Shown: positions 1 to 6,754 of the stretch, in pieces | How the letters are laid out: each line of letters opens with the position of its first letter | How positions within the stretch are numbered: position 1 is the stretch's first letter | Assembly (NCBI GenBank): GCA_937898715.1 | Contig: CALEKA010000077.1 | Location: 1-36,353, forward strand | From: an uncultured Prevotella sp. | GTDB taxonomy: Bacteria > Bacteroidota > Bacteroidia > Bacteroidales > Bacteroidaceae | Reading direction: 5' to 3' | Length of the DNA stretch: 36,353 nt | Position numbers and translations under genes: made by a program | Notes under the pieces: model-generated | Database searches by the model: none | Told to the model about the DNA's origin: nothing | What the model saw: only the letters and a program-made list of their open reading frames with translations

Positions 1-110
1 TACACCGACCGATGCTCGTGCGTACACCGACCGATGCTCGTGCGTACACCGACCGATGCTCGTGTGTACACCGACCGGTGCTCGTGCGTACACCGACCGG
101 TGTACGATGA
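1..110. repeat. 22-bp tandem repeat, about 5 copies
   Basis: Five head-to-tail copies of a 22-base unit beginning TACACCGACCG. The first two are identical, the third and fourth carry single changes, and the fifth degenerates after about 14 bases. The array touches the left edge, so the true copy number is unknown. There are no spacers. It lies about 250 bases upstream of the AbiE pair and no ORF runs through it. From 111 to 322 I see nothing I can name apart from a short T-run at 122-127. Confidence 0.85.
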
Positions 111-322
111 CATGGGTGGGCTTTTTTAATAATCTGTGGGCCGCTGTGGATGTCGCATCCTGTACTTTTGTGGAAATTGCTAAAGTATTACGAGGATGAT
201 GATTAATTGAAGTTTATGAGTTGTCCGTCAAATAAGATGCAGAATTGTAGAATAACGATAGTTTTTTACGGATAAAAGAAATATTCTCCGTCGGAAACTA
301 TCACTTTTTGAAGGTAGAATCG

Positions 323-330
323 TATCTTTG
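323..330 (+). promoter_or_regulatory. Putative Bacteroidetes -7 element of the abiE pair
   Basis: TATCTTTG fits the TAnnTTTG consensus and sits about 33 bases before the antitoxin start. No TTG lies at the usual 19-21 base distance upstream, so the promoter is incomplete by consensus. Confidence 0.4.
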
Positions 331-362
331 CACTGATGAATATATAATAGTAAGGTGACGAT

Positions 363-944
363 ATGGATAACATTATACACAAGGCAACCTCGCAGGGGGG
401 TATCATAACAACCGCAGAACTCTCAAAGCAATCCGATTATCTGAAGATTGTTAGAGCCAAGGAGCGTGGCGAATTGATTCGGGTTCGTCATGGGGTATAT
501 GCCGTTCCCGATGCTCTCTTTAATACAATGATTGATGTGGAACGAGTGATACCCAATGGGATAGTATGTCTTTACAATGCTTGGGCATATCATAAGCTAT
601 CTACCGTCATTCCGCCTTCTTTCTGCATCGCCATTGAAGCCAAGCGTAAGGTGGTCATCCCACCAACCTTGCCTGTAGAACTTTATTATTGGAAAAAGGA
701 AAACTTAGAGTTTGGGGTAATGAATGCTGAAATCTCTGGGTATCATGTTTGTATAACGGACTTGGAACGCAGTGTGTGTGATGCAATCAAGTATCGTAAC
801 AAAATAGGAATGGACGTATGTTCTGAGGTGATACGCAATTATCTGAAAAAGAAAAACCGCAATTTGACTTGCCTGTCGGAATATGCCAAGCGACTGAGAG
901 TTGCCAACATATTGAAAAATTACATAGAAATAGCAATAGAATAG
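363..944 (+). CDS. AbiEi-like antitoxin / transcriptional regulator
   Basis: A 193-aa protein with the layout of type IV AbiEi-family antitoxins: an N-terminal winged-helix segment (about residues 5-55, including a GELIRVRHGVYAVP strand-turn typical of the family) followed by the AbiEi C-terminal domain with an ERSVCDAIKYRNKIG stretch near residues 137-152. In this family the antitoxin represses its own promoter and counters the AbiEii nucleotidyltransferase. The next frame begins two bases after its stop and encodes the AbiEii-like partner, which supports the call. The antitoxin is intact, while the partner is frameshifted. Assignment rests on recognised sequence patterns and gene order. Confidence 0.8.
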   Translation: MDNIIHKATSQGGIITTAELSKQSDYLKIVRAKERGELIRVRHGVYAVPDALFNTMIDVERVIPNGIVCLYNAWAYHKLSTVIPPSFCIAIEAKRKVVIPPTLPVELYYWKKENLEFGVMNAEISGYHVCITDLERSVCDAIKYRNKIGMDVCSEVIRNYLKKKNRNLTCLSEYAKRLRVANILKNYIEIAIE

Positions 945-945
945 A

Positions 946-1811
946 ATGGGAAAGAAAAACTATGGCAAGTCTGTAAAAACACGTCTGTTCAACTTGATGA
1001 ATGAGACAGGCTATAAATATATGTATCTCCTTGCGAGATACTTCAACGAACGATTGCTCTATAGAGTGTCTGTAAGCCAGTATAAGGACAACTTCTTGTT
1101 GAAAGGTGGCTCCTGCTCTATGCCATGGATGGGCTAAACGCTCGTCCAACAATAGATGTGGACTTTATGGCGGAAAAAATCAATCGTGACCGTGAGTTCT
1201 TAACCAAGGTGTTTCAAGAAATCTTAGAGATATCATGCGATGAGGATGGTGTTACGTTTGATACGGAAAACATAACATTTGAGCCAAATACCATGGAAAA
1301 GAAATATCCTGGTACAAGGTTCTTCTTCACGGCACACATGGACAGCATTGTCCACAAGATGACAGTAGATATAGGTTTCGGTGATGTAGTGACACCTTGC
1401 CCTGCATCCATAGACTTTCCTCTTTTGCTGCCGAATATACCATCTGTCAATCTACAGGCATATTCATTGGAGACTGTTGTTGCGGAAAAATTCCACACGA
1501 TGATAGATCGTGACGAGTATAATAGCCGAATGAAGGATTTCTTTGATTGTTATCAGTTGTTGACCAAGCGTTCTTTAGATGATAGTATGCTGTATGAGGC
1601 AGTCAAGGCAACGTTTGACAATCGCGGGCTTGAATACAATCCCGAACGGAAATTGTTCACAGACGAGTTTATCAATGATACATACCGACAAATGCAATGG
1701 AAGTTGTTTCTAAAAAAGATTCATTGGAAAGAAGAACTAAACTTTGGTGAGGTGATGCAAATTATCACAAATCGACTAAAACCTATGGCTGAAAAATATT
1801 GGAACAAATAA
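946..1811 (+). pseudogene. AbiEii-like nucleotidyltransferase toxin, frameshifted
   Basis: Two overlapping frames (946-1137 and 1125-1811) together make one AbiEii/AbiGii toxin-family nucleotidyltransferase of about 288 aa. The first frame carries the FLLKGG strand of the nucleotidyltransferase fold, then runs out of frame at about 1111-1113. The second frame carries the expected continuation LLYAMDGLNARPTIDVDF with the metal-binding Asp pair. Adding one base (a C in the TCC run) joins them exactly at the GGS...DxD motif. As written, no intact toxin is made. Loss of function, an assembly or sequencing error, and frameshift decoding are all possible; loss or error is likelier. The C-terminal half (helices ending in LKPMAEKYWNK) is otherwise intact. 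Confidence 0.8.
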
Positions 1812-1903
1812 AGGAAAAATAGTATATGTCATTATAAAATATGGGCGAAGTGCATGTCTATAGGTAACATTCAAATTACTAAGCACTACAATATTCCTCT
1901 ATG

Positions 1904-1947
1904 CAAAAAATCCCCGCTTCACAGATGATAGTGAAGCGGGGATTTTG
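1904..1947 (-). terminator. Rho-independent terminator after cydB (bidirectional)
   Basis: A perfect stem (1907-1922 with 1931-1946, core CCCCGCTTCAC) with an eight-base loop. Read on the minus strand it ends in a run of T just downstream of the cydB stop. The other side also has T residues, so it may serve the abiE side as well. Confidence 0.85.
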
Positions 1948-1962
1948 CTTGTGAAGAGACTT

Positions 1963-3084
1963 TTATACTTTCTTCTCCAAAGCTCGCCATACATAGGCAA
2001 TGTATGCCAGGACGAATGGGATAAGCAGGCTCACAATCGTCATGGTGCGAAGCGTGAATTCGCTCGAACAGCTATTCGCCAGGCAAAGTGACGATTGTGG
2101 TGAAGTGAGCGAAGGATAGTAAGCCGTATCGTTTAGTCCTGCAATGAGCAGCAATGCCCATACCGCGAGTACTGTGCCTACAGATACGGACCAAATGCCG
2201 CATTTGCTTGAAGCACATAGTCCTGTGCGACCAATGCCCCATAATACGCAGACCACGCCTACCAAGAACATTGCACTGACAAGGGGAAGCGACAGAAAGT
2301 TGTGCAGATACTTGTTGCTCTCGCTGACAAACGTCTGTGTGGCTTCTTGATAAGTGAGCCCATTGAGGGTGAGCAGATAGATGACGAATGCTACGAAGAA
2401 TAGGAGGAAGGGGATAGCGTCGATCACAACTTGCCGACGCAGTTTGGGCAGCAAGGCAGCGTCGTCAGTGCGATTGATCAGATAGAGCGAACCCAGCACG
2501 CGGGCAAGGAAGAACACTGCTAAGCCCAATACCCAGTTCCAGGGCTGAGCCAAGGCTTCCAGTCCGTGCCAAGCGCTGTCCCATTGGCTGATGACGGGCG
2601 AAGCCAAAGCTGCATCGGCATGCCCCATAGCCGCCTGACTCACGGTGAATGCAGACCCTGTGAAGAAAGTACCAACCGCTGCACCCAGTACAAACGGACC
2701 TACAAAACCATTGAATACTAAGAATGCTTGATAGACTCGAGCGCCCAGCAGATTGCCCGGCTTGTCTTGATATTCATAGGCCACAGCTTGCAGCACGAAA
2801 CTCACGAGGATGAGCATCCATACCCAGTATGCTCCGCCAAAACTCGTGCTATAAAACAGGGGGAAGGATGCAAAGAATGCGCCTCCGAAGGTGACGAGCG
2901 TGGTAAAGGTAAGCTCCCATTTGCGGCCTGTAGTGCGGATGATGATTTGCCGTTCTTCTGTACTATGTCCTAAGCGGAATATCAAGGAATTGGCTCCTTG
3001 TACAAACATGAGAAATACCAATAGGGCGCCCAGTAGGGATACGAGCACCCACCAATATTGTTGTAAAAATGCGTAAGTTATCAT
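1963..3084 (-). CDS. cydB: Cytochrome bd ubiquinol oxidase subunit II
   Basis: A 373-aa polytopic membrane protein, close to the usual CydB length (about 340-380 aa), with repeated hydrophobic segments starting at residues 9-25. It has a Bacteroidetes-style N-terminus (QGANSLIFRLG, then the polar stretch before the second helix) and ends with a basic tail, RALEKKV. Subunit II pairs with CydA to form the quinol:O2 oxidoreductase that reduces oxygen to water with high affinity. It lies 18 bases downstream of cydA and before a strong terminator, so it is the last gene of the operon. No small CydX-like ORF follows. Confidence 0.95.
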   Translation of the reverse strand: MITYAFLQQYWWVLVSLLGALLVFLMFVQGANSLIFRLGHSTEERQIIIRTTGRKWELTFTTLVTFGGAFFASFPLFYSTSFGGAYWVWMLILVSFVLQAVAYEYQDKPGNLLGARVYQAFLVFNGFVGPFVLGAAVGTFFTGSAFTVSQAAMGHADAALASPVISQWDSAWHGLEALAQPWNWVLGLAVFFLARVLGSLYLINRTDDAALLPKLRRQVVIDAIPFLLFFVAFVIYLLTLNGLTYQEATQTFVSESNKYLHNFLSLPLVSAMFLVGVVCVLWGIGRTGLCASSKCGIWSVSVGTVLAVWALLLIAGLNDTAYYPSLTSPQSSLCLANSCSSEFTLRTMTIVSLLIPFVLAYIAYVWRALEKKV

Positions 3085-3102
3085 GATCGGAGAGGGATGG
3101 GG

Positions 3103-4599
3103 TTAGTTGTCGTTGTGAGATGAAATGGCTTTACACATGATGCGTACCTCTGCAATAAGTAGCAAGGTGAAAAGCACGAGGAAGAGGAAGAATGTGGTCA
3201 TTACCTGCGTAGGGCTCAACTGTGATACGGCTACGCCCACAGGCAGCAGGTCTTGAATAGCCCAAGGCTGGCGGCCTACTTCTGCCACGATCCATCCTGC
3301 TTGACCTGCAACGTAGACCATAGGGATGGCTGCAACACCGAGCCAAAGCAACCAGCGCGGATACGCAAACGAGGGCTTGCGTCCTGTCCAAACCATCACT
3401 ACCATAAGGAGCAATAAGAATGAGCCAAAGCCCACCATGAGACGGAACGACCAGTAGACGATGCCTACGGGAGGTACCAATTCTGACTTATCCTTCAGAT
3501 ACCCGTAGCCCATGAAAGCCTGGTGCTGATTGAGCGTACGGAGGGCTTGTTGGGCTGCTTCTGGCTGCTTGTCTTTCTGCTCACGATATTGGCTGAAAGC
3601 CTGAATGGCTGTTCTTCCGCGCTCCATTTTCTCGTCTGCCGAGGGCATGCGTGTACCATTGGGTAGGGTGTATCCGTTGAGCAGGTCTTGTATGCCTGGC
3701 ACGTAGCCTTGGGCATCATGCGTTGCCAAGATAGAGAGCACATTCGGCACTTCCACTCCAGGCACGATACTAAAGGCTGCTCCCTTTCCGCCTTGCTGCA
3801 AACCTTCTGCAGCAGCAAGCTTCATAGGTTGCTCGCGAGCCATCGTGATGCCGCTCTGATCGCCAGTGCCCATCACTACGATTGTCGCTACGATGCCCGT
3901 CAGAGCTGCCACCTTGATGGATCGTCTTGCCAACAGTTCATTGCGCTTGCGCAACAAAAACCAACAACTTACGCCTATCACGAATACGGCGCCCGTCATC
4001 CAACCGCTCGAAACGGTATGGAAGAACTTTACCACTGCTGTGGGAGAGAATGCCACAGCGAGGAAGTCGGTCATCTCGTTGCGCACCGTGTCGGGATTGA
4101 ATGTCATGCCCACAGGGTGCTGCATCCACGAGTTTGCTACCAAGATCCACCATGCCGAAAGCGTTGCGCCCAAGCCCGTGAGCCAAGTAGAAGCAAGGTG
4201 GAAACCACGGCTCACTTTGTTCCAACCAAAGTACATCACAGCAATAAAAGTGGCTTCCATAAAGAATGCCACAATGCCTTCGATGGCAAGTGGCGCACCA
4301 AAGATATCGCCCACATACCAAGAGTAGTTGCTCCAGTTTGTACCAAATTCAAACTCCAGAATGAGGCCTGTTGCCACGCCGATAGCAAAGTTGATACCGA
4401 AGAGTTTCATCCAAAACTGAGTAGCACGTTTCCATGCTTCGTCCTTCTTTACGTAGAAAAGTGTTTCCATAATCCCCACGATAAGGGCGAGTCCCAACGT
4501 AAGGGGCACAAACAGCCAGTGGTAGCATGCTGTCAGTGCAAATTGTGCCCGCGACCAGTCAATGGTCGAGGCATCAAGAGCAGTGAGAAATGTTGTCAT
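3103..4599 (-). CDS. cydA: Cytochrome bd ubiquinol oxidase subunit I
   Basis: A 498-aa CydA. The N-terminal haem-ligand histidine is His27 in the CYHWLFVPLT motif (equivalent to E. coli His19). The GRQPW motif lies in the C-terminal part (VAEVGRQPWAIQDLLPVG). The Met ligand is in FRLMVGFG. After the EQPMKLAA segment comes a long loop before FRLMV, as in the long Q-loop class. It oxidises quinol and reduces O2 at the haem b595/d site in the inner membrane, which suits a gut or oral anaerobe meeting low oxygen. It sits between the DUF4492 gene (upstream) and cydB. Confidence 0.96.
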   Translation of the reverse strand: MTTFLTALDASTIDWSRAQFALTACYHWLFVPLTLGLALIVGIMETLFYVKKDEAWKRATQFWMKLFGINFAIGVATGLILEFEFGTNWSNYSWYVGDIFGAPLAIEGIVAFFMEATFIAVMYFGWNKVSRGFHLASTWLTGLGATLSAWWILVANSWMQHPVGMTFNPDTVRNEMTDFLAVAFSPTAVVKFFHTVSSGWMTGAVFVIGVSCWFLLRKRNELLARRSIKVAALTGIVATIVVMGTGDQSGITMAREQPMKLAAAEGLQQGGKGAAFSIVPGVEVPNVLSILATHDAQGYVPGIQDLLNGYTLPNGTRMPSADEKMERGRTAIQAFSQYREQKDKQPEAAQQALRTLNQHQAFMGYGYLKDKSELVPPVGIVYWSFRLMVGFGSFLLLLMVVMVWTGRKPSFAYPRWLLWLGVAAIPMVYVAGQAGWIVAEVGRQPWAIQDLLPVGVAVSQLSPTQVMTTFFLFLVLFTLLLIAEVRIMCKAISSHNDN

Positions 4600-4747
4600 A
4601 AGGGATATTTGTATTTAAGATTAGTGTTTTCTGAAAAGACGCGTTCTCTTTCAAAATCTCAATGTTTCATTGAATGCTGAAAGCTTCTTTGAAAGTAGGG
4701 GAGTGCAACTTCTATATAATATAGGTAATGCACGTAAGAGGAAGAGC

Positions 4748-4966
4748 TCATCGTCCGTGTTCTAATTGTTGTCCCACGCATTCAGTCTTTTGTGCATCAT
4801 CCATCCCGCTCATAGCAGGTTTGAAGAAAAACACACGAAGCACCACGAACATCACAAACAACTTGAGCAGAATAATCGCCCAAAGCGTCCTGCCCCAAGT
4901 CATCTGTCGGAATCCATCGTGGTAGAATCGCCACGCATTGCCCATATATGTTCTTATCCTTTTCAT
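4748..4966 (-). CDS. DUF4492 family small membrane protein
   Basis: A protein of about 72 aa with the DUF4492 pattern (FYHDGFRQMTWGRTLW, then a hydrophobic helix and FFFKP). This family is commonly found directly upstream of cydAB in Bacteroidetes; its role in oxidase assembly or function is not established. One predicted membrane helix. The start is uncertain. A -7 element ends only five bases before the ATG at 4966, which would make a nearly leaderless mRNA. The next Met (4945) would leave a roughly 20-base leader, while an upstream ATG (4981) lies inside the promoter and is unlikely. It is separated from cydA by 148 bases. Confidence 0.8.
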   Translation of the reverse strand: MKRIRTYMGNAWRFYHDGFRQMTWGRTLWAIILLKLFVMFVVLRVFFFKPAMSGMDDAQKTECVGQQLEHGR

Positions 4967-4970
4967 GACG

Positions 4971-5001
4971 CAAATATACACTTACTTTGTAATGATTACA
5001 A
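4971..5001 (-). promoter_or_regulatory. Bacteroidetes promoter of the DUF4492-cydAB cluster
   Basis: On the minus strand TTG (4999-5001), 20-base spacer, TATATTTG (4971-4978). This matches the -33/-7 consensus of the Bacteroidetes primary sigma factor. Transcription would start at about 4965. Confidence 0.75.
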
Positions 5002-5165
5002 CTAAACAATCTATATATTTAGAGAAAGATGTTGTAGAACATAAAGGAAGAGGGGAATATCTAACAGAAACAGTAATTTGGATAATTCCTTATAAGCTTT
5101 GCGTGTATCGCAAATGATAGATGACGTTGTCCATTACTGACTATTATAAAAACTTCGCATTCGCT

Positions 5166-5196
5166 TTGCAATTTTAGAGATAAAACTTTATCTTTG
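5166..5196 (+). promoter_or_regulatory. Bacteroidetes promoter of a non-coding transcript
   Basis: TTG (5166-5168), exactly 20 bases, TATCTTTG (5189-5196): a full match to the -33/-7 consensus, with expected start near 5202. No ORF with a plausible start follows before the terminator at 5505-5543. Confidence 0.75.
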
Positions 5197-5201
5197 CCTC
5201 C

Positions 5202-5543
5202 GAATCCACGCCGAGGGAATTCTTCGAAAGAATGTCTGGGGCTTGGGTTTCATATATAGAAAGGCGTTTATTTGCGCTTTGTTCTGAACGTGACCGAACT
5301 TCGCAACTTCATCCCCGTTAGGAACATTGCAACGATAGATGCCCATGGGTATGCATACTTGTTATAGGTATGATAGCCCTTATTGTATTCGTGCCACTTG
5401 TGGCGCGGATACTTTGGGCGTATTGTATTTCTATAAGCCGCATATCGGCGTGGGTCTCTCAACGTTGCTTGTCCTCGGGGAAAGGTAATGCGAAGACCTG
5501 GTTACGTGGGACGAGTAGCGGATGCAGACTCCCACGCTTTTTT
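5202..5543 (+). ncRNA. Putative structured non-coding RNA, about 340 nt, family not recognised
   Basis: A transcription unit defined by a consensus promoter (5166-5196) and an intrinsic terminator (5505-5543), with no convincing coding frame. Three long-range stems nest in the same order: CCACGCCGA 5206-5214 with 5445-5453, GGCTT 5240-5244 with 5435-5439, and ATAGAAA 5256-5262 with 5428-5434. Local hairpins occur at 5219-5233 (ATTCTT/AAGAAT) and 5393-5404 (GCCAC/GTGGC). The 5'-end-to-3'-end closure with a large interior recalls 6S RNA. I could not find the tmRNA T-arm/CCA end or the RNase P conserved core. Function unknown. Confidence 0.6.
5505..5543 (+). terminator. Intrinsic terminator of the non-coding transcript
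   Basis: Stem CGTGGGA (5505-5511) with TCCCACG (5530-5536), 18-base loop, followed by six T (5538-5543). Bases 5448-5454 (GCGTGGG) could compete for the same 3' strand, so the terminator might be conditional. Confidence 0.7.
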
Positions 5544-5611
5544 GTATATAGACTTAAACCATTTATTACCAATACAAAAGTCGGGGAGTGGCTGGAGTGA
5601 AATTTAATGAA

Positions 5612-5905
5612 ATGATAGAAAATCGTCTGATTTTTGAGCACTTAGTGTGTGCAGCTATGCATTGCAAAAGAGCAGATTACTCTTTCGCCAATGCAGACTA
5701 TTATGATGCAGGACTGGAAAAACATCCAGAAATGAAGGAATGTATTGTGTTTGCCTTGATTGCATTAGCGTATGACGAACGTTATTCGTCGTATGCATCG
5801 GATCTGATTGGGTTAGCCAAGCAAATCGATAGTTCCCCTGAATTTACAAGTGCAGATCTTGACTCTGCGTTGGAACATGTTAAACAATTAATCTTGGAAT
5901 TATGA
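5612..5905 (+). CDS. Small hypothetical protein
   Basis: A 97-aa acidic, helical protein from the ATG at 5612. A GTG at 5588 would add eight residues. I do not recognise the family. It has Cys and His residues near the N-terminus (HLVCAAMHCKRADYSF) but no clear metal-binding spacing, and no signal peptide or membrane helix. Its stop overlaps the next start as ATGA, so the two genes are likely translated together. The pattern of two small soluble, overlapping genes could suit a toxin/immunity or adaptor pair, but nothing in the sequence shows this. Confidence 0.6.
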   Translation: MIENRLIFEHLVCAAMHCKRADYSFANADYYDAGLEKHPEMKECIVFALIALAYDERYSSYASDLIGLAKQIDSSPEFTSADLDSALEHVKQLILEL

Positions 5906-6189
5906 AAAGTAAAGAGCAACTTATTGAGGAAGGCAATGCCTTCCTGACTTGTGTGAAGAAAGCGTATTTGCATGGAAATGATACGCCACAAGAAGATGTA
6001 ATGGATAAGGAAAATATTAAAAAAATAATAAAGTGGCAAGAACAAGTAGAGGACTTTGTAGAAAAATACGGGCTAAATACTCAGCGCGAAAGATTGACAG
6101 ATTGCTCCTGGTTGGCCAATGGAAGTAGAGTTAGTGTTGAGCGTATAAAGCGAGTGATCGAAATCCTAGATAGCGTAGGAATAGATTAA
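5902..6189 (+). CDS. Small hypothetical protein
   Basis: A 95-aa, lysine- and glutamate-rich helical protein whose ATG overlaps the stop of the preceding gene. Family not recognised. Residues 30-60 (VMDKENIKKIIKWQEQVEDF) are predicted helical with coiled-coil character. No signal peptide or membrane segment. It is followed by a stable hairpin before the surface-protein gene, so the two-gene unit probably ends there. Confidence 0.6.
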   Translation: MKSKEQLIEEGNAFLTCVKKAYLHGNDTPQEDVMDKENIKKIIKWQEQVEDFVEKYGLNTQRERLTDCSWLANGSRVSVERIKRVIEILDSVGID

Positions 6190-6195
6190 ATCTAT

Positions 6196-6226
6196 GTGGT
6201 TATAGGGACTTTTTCCCTGTAGCCAC
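6196..6226 (+). terminator. Stable hairpin, probable terminator or leader structure
   Basis: A 13-bp stem with two G-U pairs (6196-6208 with 6214-6226) and a five-base loop, between the stop at 6189 and the start at 6243. Only three T follow directly (TTTAAAAC), so termination would be weak; it could also shape the 5' leader of the surface-protein gene. Confidence 0.5.
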
Positions 6227-6242
6227 TTTAAAACAATAAATT

Positions 6243-6752
6243 ATGAAGCGAACAATTACATCTCTTTTAGTTTTGCTTGTTTGTGCTTTTGCTTATGCAC
6301 AGCGAACTTCTTTGATGATTGATAATCAAACGCCTGGCTGGTTGTCAAGTAGAATCAATTATGGGGATCAGAAAACAATAAAGAGTCTTGTGGTCACTGG
6401 TTATATAGATGACTCAGACTTGCAGTTTATTGGGACGATGATTTCTAATCATCAACTGCATGATTACGTAGACTTGACAGATGCGAATTATACGTCTAGT
6501 ACCACTTTTGATGTTTCTAAAATTCGTATAGCAGGTGATGGAAAACTGAATAAATTCCTTACGCCATTAAATATAGATGATTGCGTTTCGAATAATGATG
6601 CCACTGATACGTTAGTAACTGGAAGTAAAAGATACCATGTAATTAAAGGGGATCAATATGGAGATTTCCATGTAGGATATGCTAAATGTCTCATACTACG
6701 AGAAGGTGTAGATAGTATTATTGGTTATATAAGGGGGGAATTGAGGACGTAA
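6243..6752 (+). CDS. N-terminal fragment of BspA-like surface protein (signal peptide)
   Basis: A 169-aa frame with a clear signal peptide: basic MKR, hydrophobic SLLVLLVCAFAYA, probable cleavage before QRTS. It then carries the start of a BspA-type leucine-rich-repeat protein (LREGVDSIIG is the typical repeat edge). It ends prematurely just after a run of six G (6733-6738). One extra G would continue it directly into the 807-aa frame at 6755. As written, only a short exported fragment would be made. It probably starts its own transcript after the hairpin at 6196-6226. Confidence 0.8.
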   Translation: MKRTITSLLVLLVCAFAYAQRTSLMIDNQTPGWLSSRINYGDQKTIKSLVVTGYIDDSDLQFIGTMISNHQLHDYVDLTDANYTSSTTFDVSKIRIAGDGKLNKFLTPLNIDDCVSNNDATDTLVTGSKRYHVIKGDQYGDFHVGYAKCLILREGVDSIIGYIRGELRT

Positions 6753-6754
6753 TT

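Noticed and set aside
1..110. CRISPR array
   Set aside because: Units are 22 bases directly joined with no variable spacers, and there are no cas genes in the window.
3688..4680. 330-aa plus-strand frame
   Set aside because: Antisense shadow of cydA; Cys/His-rich composition typical of a reversed membrane-protein frame.
5202..5543. tmRNA, RNase P RNA or cobalamin riboswitch
   Set aside because: No T-arm/CCA end or tag reading frame, no GAAAGUC/ACAGA P4 core, no B12 box; a terminator precedes the next gene rather than a regulated start.
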